9,371 nt of DNA from Candidatus Pacearchaeota archaeon (GTDB lineage Archaea > Nanobdellota > Nanobdellia > Pacearchaeales > GW2011-AR1): NCBI GenBank assembly GCA_003554465.1, contig PWGL01000010.1:1-9371 (forward strand), given 5' to 3'. The notes under the pieces were generated by a model. That model was not told where the DNA came from. It saw nothing but the letters and a program-made list of their open reading frames with translations, and searched no databases. Both the position numbers and the translations under genes were made by a program. This document shows, in pieces, positions 5,867 through 9,371 of the stretch (positions within the stretch are counted from its first letter, which is position 1; every line of letters begins with the position of its first letter).

Positions 5867-6235
5867 TTAGAATAATCCTTCTATAAAATTGATTATTTCT
5901 TCTCTAAAAATTAAAGCAAAAACCACCCCTATTGTTATTAAAAATAATAAAATTAGTAAAAAAATAACTGCTACTTTTGTCCCGGATGCTATTTCTTGGG
6001 AGGCAGGAGATAATTTTTTCGGTTTAATCTCTCTTTTCTTACTCTTTTCGGGTTGTTCATTATCCCTTAATTCGGGATCATATTTCCTTTCTATAATCCC
6101 TCTTAATCCTTCAGCTGCAGATTCCACATCATCAGGGTTATAACCTGAATTTATGAAAGACTGCTTAGCTTTTTCTAAATCTTCTCCTCTTTTTAAGGCA
6201 TTTTTTATGCCTGCCTCAATTTCATCTTTTGACAT
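5867..6235 (-). CDS. Small single-TM protein with N-terminal 'ALxRGE…SGY' helical domain
   Basis: Not assigned to a characterised family. Residues 3-48 form a short helical module (EIEAGIKNALKRGEDLEK, then INSGYNPDDVESAA). Modules like this, with an 'I-x-x-AL-x-RGE…GYxxxEVxxA' pattern, recur at the start of many small membrane proteins in DPANN-type archaea; this is recalled, not searched. A charged, Pro/Lys-rich linker (51-78) leads to one strong transmembrane helix (88-110, VAVIFLLILLFLITIGVVFALIF) and a short amphipathic end. The helical domain is probably cytoplasmic, with the positive linker on the inside. It is the first gene of an operon with the release-factor-type methyltransferase, and has its own TATA box at 6257-6263. 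No enzymatic residues are evident. Confidence 0.75.
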   Translation of the reverse strand: MSKDEIEAGIKNALKRGEDLEKAKQSFINSGYNPDDVESAAEGLRGIIERKYDPELRDNEQPEKSKKREIKPKKLSPASQEIASGTKVAVIFLLILLFLITIGVVFALIFREEIINFIEGLF

Positions 6236-6256
6236 ACTTAATATAATGCTTAGGGG

Positions 6257-6263
6257 TTTAAAT
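6257..6263 (-). promoter_or_regulatory. TATA box for the small TM protein / methyltransferase operon (leaderless)
   Basis: ATTTAAA followed by CCCC on the minus strand; TTTAAA begins 27 nt before ATG-6235. There is no Shine-Dalgarno, so the transcript is probably leaderless or has a very short leader. Confidence 0.5.
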
Positions 6264-6313
6264 AATTTCTTATTAGAAATATCCTTATTTAAATTATTTA
6301 TTTTGAAGAATAT

Positions 6314-7654
6314 TTATAAATCCAAATCTTGCAAATTTTGCTGAATATGGCAATTTCTACCTAATTTATAACCTATCTCTCCTGCCAATTCGGCAACAGA
6401 AGAAAGTTTTGGTAAATCTCCGTGAGCAGGAATTATATGTTCAGGCTTAACCATATTTATAAAATCTCTTAAATCCTCTCTTCCTGCATGACCTGAAACA
6501 TGTACGTTATCAAAAATCCTTGCCTTCTTGGACTTAATCCTTTTCTCCATCTGAGCCTTATTTGCCTTATTTATCTCTGCAGGAATTGTCGATGAAGAAA
6601 ATATTACATGGTCATTTTCGCCTAAATCATAAGGTAAATCTCCTCTTGCTATTCTTTCCAGTATCGATCCTGGCTCTCCCTGATGTCCTGTACAAACTAT
6701 TAAATATTTTTCTTTATTTTTGCTTGCTTTTTTCAATATTTTGTCTCTCTCATTTTTGTAAGAATAAAGCTGTACATCTTTTTCAAAAGGGCAAAGTCCT
6801 TCTTTCATTGCAGAGGAAACATATTTCCTTAAACTTCTACCTATAAAAACTATTTTTCTGTCTAATTTTTTGCCCATATCCACTATACTTTTAAGCCTTG
6901 CAATATGAGATGAAAAAGTGGTAACTATTATCCCTGAATTTTTATTATTCACCCCTAACAATACATCTTCAAGCAATGTCTTAGCTACTTTCTCGGAAGC
7001 TGTTTTCCTCTCATCACTTGCATAAAGACTTTCAACTATCAGTGCTTTCACACCTTTCTTACCAAGCCTTTTCATTGCCTTGTAATTTGGTTTTTGTCCA
7101 ACTTGAGGAGAGTTATCTAGTTTAAAATCATTAGCATACAACACCACTCCTTCATCAGTATGTAATGCTAGTAATGATGCTTGTATCGTAGAATGAGTTA
7201 TATTTATGAATTCTACCTTATACTCTTTATTCTTTCCTTGTATCTTATAAGAGGAATTAGGTTGAATTTTTTTTATTTTATTCTTAGGTTTTATGCCTGC
7301 ATCTTTATATAATTGCCTTAATACTTGTACAGTGAAGGGTGTTCCAAGTATTTCAGCATTATATTTCTTTTCTAAATAAGGTATTGCTCCTATATGGTCT
7401 AAATGAGCATGAGAAGTGAATATCCCTCTCACTTTTTTAGTTACTTTTTCAGAATCTAATAGTGTGTCTTGAGGAACCGCGTCTATAGCTCTCAGAGTAT
7501 TTTCATCGGGGTCTTCATTATTTTCATTTTCCTGATATTCTACTAATGGTGGTAAATGAACTCCACAGTCAAAAATAAAGGCATCTTCTCCCAAATCTAC
7601 AACCGTCATGTTTTTTCCCACTTCGTTATAACCACTTACTGTATAAATTTTCAT
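6314..7654 (-). CDS. rnj: Archaeal RNase J-like beta-CASP metallo-beta-lactamase ribonuclease
   Basis: A 5'-3' exoribonuclease (sometimes also an endonuclease) of the RNase J family, acting in mRNA turnover and rRNA maturation. Seen in order: D29 in FIFDCG, motif II H82-A-H84-L-D86-H87, motif III H154 in THSTIQAS, motif IV D176 in YANDFKLD, the acidic beta-CASP motif A around E208 (IVESLYAS), TTFSSHIARL (245-254), motif B VSGHAG (386-391, H389) and motif C PAHGD (409-413, H411). All metal ligands are present. The length (446) fits archaeal RNase J, which lacks the bacterial C-terminal extension. There are no N-terminal KH domains, so it is not the aCPSF/FttA type. It is monocistronic, with its own TATA box at 7675-7683 and no Shine-Dalgarno. 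Confidence 0.93.
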   Translation of the reverse strand: MKIYTVSGYNEVGKNMTVVDLGEDAFIFDCGVHLPPLVEYQENENNEDPDENTLRAIDAVPQDTLLDSEKVTKKVRGIFTSHAHLDHIGAIPYLEKKYNAEILGTPFTVQVLRQLYKDAGIKPKNKIKKIQPNSSYKIQGKNKEYKVEFINITHSTIQASLLALHTDEGVVLYANDFKLDNSPQVGQKPNYKAMKRLGKKGVKALIVESLYASDERKTASEKVAKTLLEDVLLGVNNKNSGIIVTTFSSHIARLKSIVDMGKKLDRKIVFIGRSLRKYVSSAMKEGLCPFEKDVQLYSYKNERDKILKKASKNKEKYLIVCTGHQGEPGSILERIARGDLPYDLGENDHVIFSSSTIPAEINKANKAQMEKRIKSKKARIFDNVHVSGHAGREDLRDFINMVKPEHIIPAHGDLPKLSSVAELAGEIGYKLGRNCHIQQNLQDLDL

Positions 7655-7674
7655 AATTAGTAAAAACTAAAGGG

Positions 7675-7683
7675 GTTTTTAAA
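7675..7683 (-). promoter_or_regulatory. TATA box for RNase J (leaderless)
   Basis: The minus strand reads TTTAAAAAC, starting exactly 29 nt before ATG-7654. This is the same spacing as at 4102, 4705 and 8554. The transcript should start at or next to the ATG. Confidence 0.6.
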
Positions 7684-7731
7684 TACTTTGATTTTATTTT
7701 TTAAAAGAACAATGATTAAAATTCTGAATAT

Positions 7732-8307
7732 TTAATCTGTTTTTTCAAAATTCTTTAACTCATTCTCCATATCTTCTAAAGAATTGATATATTCATATTT
7801 CTTGCCTTTAATACTCAATTTTTCCTCTATTTCTCTTGGTAATTTTTGAGACATAGAAGGAAGATACATTAACAATTTAGTTTTCCCTCCTAAATATTTA
7901 TAATGGAAGTATAAAAATACAATATCTGCCATTGTGCCACAAGATAATCCAAAAGAGATAGCTGCATCTCCTAAAGATCCTATCTCCCCATTCAAATGAT
8001 ACCAGGAATCAACAACTATTTTTTCATCTACAATTTTCATATAAGGTTTTATCGCATCTTCTTTTCCCTCTTTATATTTTTCATGGCTTTTTGGCAAGAC
8101 ACCATAAACTTTCTTTCCGCCTTTCTCTTTATACTTCTTAGCTATTTCAAATGCTATACCTCTGTCTACTGCAACCATAATTTCATAGCCCTCCCTAGCT
8201 AATAATTCTCCTGTCTTCTCAATTAGCTCTTTAACCTCTTCCTCATTCAACTTACCATATTTAGAAATTAAGGAATAATCTCCAGGTCCTAATATTGATA
8301 TTTTCAT
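7732..8307 (-). CDS. SLOG/LOG-like Rossmann-fold nucleotide-binding protein
   Basis: A single-domain, DprA/LOG-related (SLOG superfamily) protein of 191 residues. The N-terminal strand and loop KISILGPGDYSLISKYG (2-18) is the phosphate-binding end of the fold. The helix KLIEKTGELLAREGYEIM-like region (26-44) and VAVDRGIAFEIAKKYKEKGG (45-64) correspond to the 'G-G-x-x-G-x-M-x-A…A' part of LOG proteins. LSCGTMADI (121-129) sits where cytokinin-activating LOG enzymes carry PGGxGTxxE. Because the PGG and the catalytic Glu are replaced (C-G-T-M-A-D), LOG phosphoribohydrolase activity is doubtful. Ligand binding (a nucleotide or nucleotide-derived signal) is the more cautious inference. It is monocistronic, with a leaderless-type promoter at 8328-8336, and diverges from the subtilisin gene. 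Confidence 0.7.
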   Translation of the reverse strand: MKISILGPGDYSLISKYGKLNEEEVKELIEKTGELLAREGYEIMVAVDRGIAFEIAKKYKEKGGKKVYGVLPKSHEKYKEGKEDAIKPYMKIVDEKIVVDSWYHLNGEIGSLGDAAISFGLSCGTMADIVFLYFHYKYLGGKTKLLMYLPSMSQKLPREIEEKLSIKGKKYEYINSLEDMENELKNFEKTD

Positions 8308-8327
8308 AATAAGATATAAGGGTTATA

Positions 8328-8336
8328 GCTTATAAG
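8328..8336 (-). promoter_or_regulatory. TATA box for the SLOG-like gene (leaderless)
   Basis: CTTATAAGC on the minus strand, with its first T 28 nt before ATG-8307. No Shine-Dalgarno is seen upstream of the ATG. Confidence 0.5.
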
Positions 8337-8359
8337 TTTTTTGTTTATAAAATCATAAA

Positions 8360-8413
8360 AATCTTGTGTTATACCTCAAATTAAAGAATACTGTTTGAGA
8401 GATTTTTAAGATT
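8360..8413 (+). repeat. Nested inverted repeat
   Basis: The outer arms AATCTT (8360-8365) and AAGATT (8408-8413) pair, with one added G-T pair inside. The inner arms CTCAAA (8375-8380) and TTTGAG (8394-8399) also pair. The stems are short and AT-rich, so chance is possible. Confidence 0.4.
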
Positions 8414-8437
8414 GCGTGAAAATTCTTTCCCTGCATC

Positions 8438-8458
8438 TCAAAAATATTCTATTTTTGA
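8438..8458 (+). repeat. Perfect 9-bp stem-loop
   Basis: TCAAAAATA (8438-8446), loop TTC, TATTTTTGA (8450-8458). All nine pairs match. No T run follows on the plus strand, so it is not an ordinary terminator. Confidence 0.7.
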
Positions 8459-8465
8459 CGAATCA

Positions 8466-8490
8466 TCAGGAATTCATAAAAAATTCCTGA
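8466..8490 (+). repeat. Perfect 9-bp stem-loop
   Basis: TCAGGAATT (8466-8474), 7-nt loop, AATTCCTGA (8482-8490). It contains three G-C pairs and stands only 7 bp after the previous hairpin, so the two could stack as an RNA or act as paired DNA sites. Confidence 0.75.
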
Positions 8491-8501
8491 GATCTTAAAA
8501 G

Positions 8502-8533
8502 GTGCAGTTTTCGCATCGTGCATTTTCGACATA
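8502..8533 (+). repeat. Imperfect 16-bp tandem repeat upstream of the protease promoter
   Basis: The two units are GTGCAGTTTTCGCATC (8502-8517) and GTGCATTTTCGACATA (8518-8533). They share GTGCA, TTTTCG and CAT, offset by one base each way. The stretch is GC-richer than its surroundings and ends about 20 bp before the TATA box, which would suit a regulator binding two adjacent sites. Confidence 0.55.
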
Positions 8534-8578
8534 AGATTGCTAATTTCAGTAAATTTAAAAAAGATACTAATCTTATGT
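8529..8578 (+). repeat. 10-bp inverted repeat bracketing the protease TATA box
   Basis: ACATAAGATT (8529-8538) and AATCTTATGT (8569-8578) are perfect inverted copies, centre to centre 40 bp, close to four helical turns. The TATA box (8554-8563) lies between them and the right arm ends 4 bp before the ATG. This is the layout of an operator pair rather than of an mRNA hairpin, because the transcript probably starts at about 8583. Confidence 0.65.
8554..8563 (+). promoter_or_regulatory. TATA box for the subtilisin-like protease (leaderless)
   Basis: TTTAAAAAAG begins exactly 29 nt before ATG-8583. The GGAGG at 8592-8596 lies inside the coding region, after the ATG, so it cannot serve this start. 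Confidence 0.6.
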
Positions 8579-8582
8579 AAAT

Positions 8583-9371
8583 ATGTCTAAAGGAGGAATT
8601 TTGGCAATATTAGTTATAATATTATTCTTAATTAGCTTTGCCTTTGGAGCTGTGTCTGGAATTGATGAGGTGGGTGGGAGAGAAAATACGAATAAAGTTG
8701 ATGCGAGGGTTTTGGAAGAATTGGAAAAAAATAGCGAGGAAACAGTAAGAGTTATTATTCAATTAAAAGATGAAGTTGAAGAAAAAGAAAAATTTGGCCC
8801 CCGAAAAGAAGCATTTAATAAAAGAGAAGAGGTAATTCAAAACTCAGAAATAAAAGATAAAGTCAGGCATAAGTTTTCTTCATCTAATGCTTTCTCCGGA
8901 GAATTTACAGAAAGAGAAATTGGAAACTTAGAGCAAGATGAGAATGTAGAATCAATCCTTTATAGCCACCCTGTCAAAACTTTTTTAGATCAATCTACAG
9001 AAATAATAAATGCTACCTCGACTTGGGATATGGAATTTAGTGGTAAAAATTTAACAGGATCAGAACAAACAGTCTGTGTTGTCGATACTGGAGTAGATTT
9101 TACTCATCCTGACCTAGAAGGAAAGAATATTACATGTAATATAGACTGTTATGATAAAGATTGTGTAGAGAATTGTTCTTTTTTAGATCCCGATGGTCAT
9201 GGTACACATGTTGCAGGAATAGTTGGAGCATCAGGAGAAATAAATGGTACTGCTATTGGGTCAAATATTATAGGTGTAAATGTTTTTCCCCCAGATGGAG
9301 GTACAACAAGTAGAGATAATGTGATAGCAGGAATTGATTGGTGTAGGGACAACTCTGAAGAAAATAATATA
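8583..9371 (+). CDS. Secreted subtilisin-family (S8) serine protease precursor (3' partial)
   Basis: The frame is open from ATG-8583 to the window end (263 codons). Residues 5-25 form a hydrophobic signal peptide or anchor (ILAILVIILFLISFAFGAVS). Residues about 38-130 resemble an I9-type propeptide that folds and inhibits the protease: VRVIIQLKDEV at 55-65, then FSSSNAFSGEFTEREIGNLEQDENVESI, a layout ending with the strand before the cleavage site. The catalytic domain begins near 138. D168 lies in VVDTGVDFTHPDL and H206 in DGHGTHVAGI, both matching S8 active-site motifs. IGSNIIGVNVF (225-235) and the following helix are also typical. The catalytic Ser (GTSMA/P) lies beyond the window. Four cysteines between D168 and H206 (C185, C189, C194, C198) are an uncommon insert. 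Secretion or surface display is inferred from the signal. Confidence 0.92.
   Translation, partial: MSKGGILAILVIILFLISFAFGAVSGIDEVGGRENTNKVDARVLEELEKNSEETVRVIIQLKDEVEEKEKFGPRKEAFNKREEVIQNSEIKDKVRHKFSSSNAFSGEFTEREIGNLEQDENVESILYSHPVKTFLDQSTEIINATSTWDMEFSGKNLTGSEQTVCVVDTGVDFTHPDLEGKNITCNIDCYDKDCVENCSFLDPDGHGTHVAGIVGASGEINGTAIGSNIIGVNVFPPDGGTTSRDNVIAGIDWCRDNSEENNI

Larger units (their letters stand above)
8308..8582. other. Structured divergent intergenic region
   Basis: This 275-bp stretch contains no convincing coding frame. From left to right it holds the minus promoter of the SLOG-like gene, a plus-strand TTTATAAAA at 8344-8352 with no gene behind it, a nested stem (8360-8413), two perfect 9-bp hairpins (8438-8458 and 8466-8490), a 16-bp imperfect tandem repeat (8502-8533), and a 10-bp inverted repeat around the TATA box of the protease gene (8529-8578). 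Confidence 0.7.

Noticed and set aside
6314..7654. FttA/aCPSF1-type termination factor
   Set aside because: It lacks the N-terminal KH domains and is about 200 residues shorter; its motifs match RNase J instead.
897..8202. Additional open frames of 60-115 codons antisense to or overlapping the named genes (for example 897-1091, 1262-1504, 1763-2005, 5889-6143, 6153-6344, 6562-6846, 7996-8202)
   Set aside because: All lie opposite genes with clear protein motifs, show no recognisable domains, and are Phe/Leu/Ser-rich as expected for the reverse of Lys/Glu-rich coding DNA.
8400..8490. C/D-box guide RNA on the minus strand (TGATGA at 8463-8468)
   Set aside because: No CTGA D box at a suitable distance downstream and no terminal stem; the TGATGA falls at the edge of a hairpin instead.
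8438..8490. Intrinsic terminator or insertion-sequence ends
   Set aside because: The hairpins are not followed by T runs, no target-site duplication is visible, and no transposase is present.
1..9371. tRNA, rRNA, CRISPR array, prophage or transposase genes
   Set aside because: No cloverleaf with a GGTTCRA-type loop, no evenly spaced repeat array and no phage or transposase motifs were seen on either strand.

Overview
The window looks like a piece of an AT-rich archaeal genome (about 30% GC by eye). The evidence is an archaeal-type RNase J, a short HemK2/Mtq2-like methyltransferase, strong TATA-box promoters, and start codons with no leader. Several genes have a TTTAAAAAG-like box whose first T lies exactly 29 nt upstream of the ATG. 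Small compact proteins, A/T-ending codons and a short 'ALxRGE…AGY' membrane protein fit a DPANN-type lineage (Woese-/Pacearchaeota-like), but that placement is inference.

Left third (1-2595): a Gfo/Idh/MocA oxidoreductase, cut at its 5' end by the window edge, faces a GT4 glycosyltransferase on the minus strand. The glycosyltransferase is interrupted by one in-frame TAA at 2251-2253. The reading frame continues intact on both sides, so it reads as a freshly broken gene, a base error, or a recoded/split gene. Both genes would suit surface-glycan or sugar metabolism.

Middle (2596-5318): a plus-strand pair encodes a small retropepsin-like protease of the RimB/PF05618 family and a RimK-like ATP-grasp glutamate ligase. 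They overlap by ATGA and so look like a write/erase module for glutamate tails. They are followed by a secreted protein with a macroglobulin-like domain and an abrupt C-terminus, then a five-helix membrane protein with an MscS-associated conserved TM helix. A perfect 27-bp direct repeat carries the promoters of these last two genes, at identical distance from each ATG.

Right third (5308-8307, minus strand): a two-gene operon (single-TM small protein, then HemK2/Mtq2-like methyltransferase), an RNase J-like beta-CASP exonuclease, and a SLOG/LOG-like nucleotide-binding protein. The last two each have their own leaderless promoter. These look like translation and RNA housekeeping genes.

Right end (8308-9371): a 275-bp intergenic region holds a run of perfect stem-loops, a 16-bp imperfect tandem repeat and a 10-bp inverted repeat that brackets a TATA box. 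It leads into a secreted subtilisin-family (S8) protease whose 3' part, including the catalytic Ser, lies beyond the window. No tRNA, rRNA, CRISPR array or insertion sequence was recognised.
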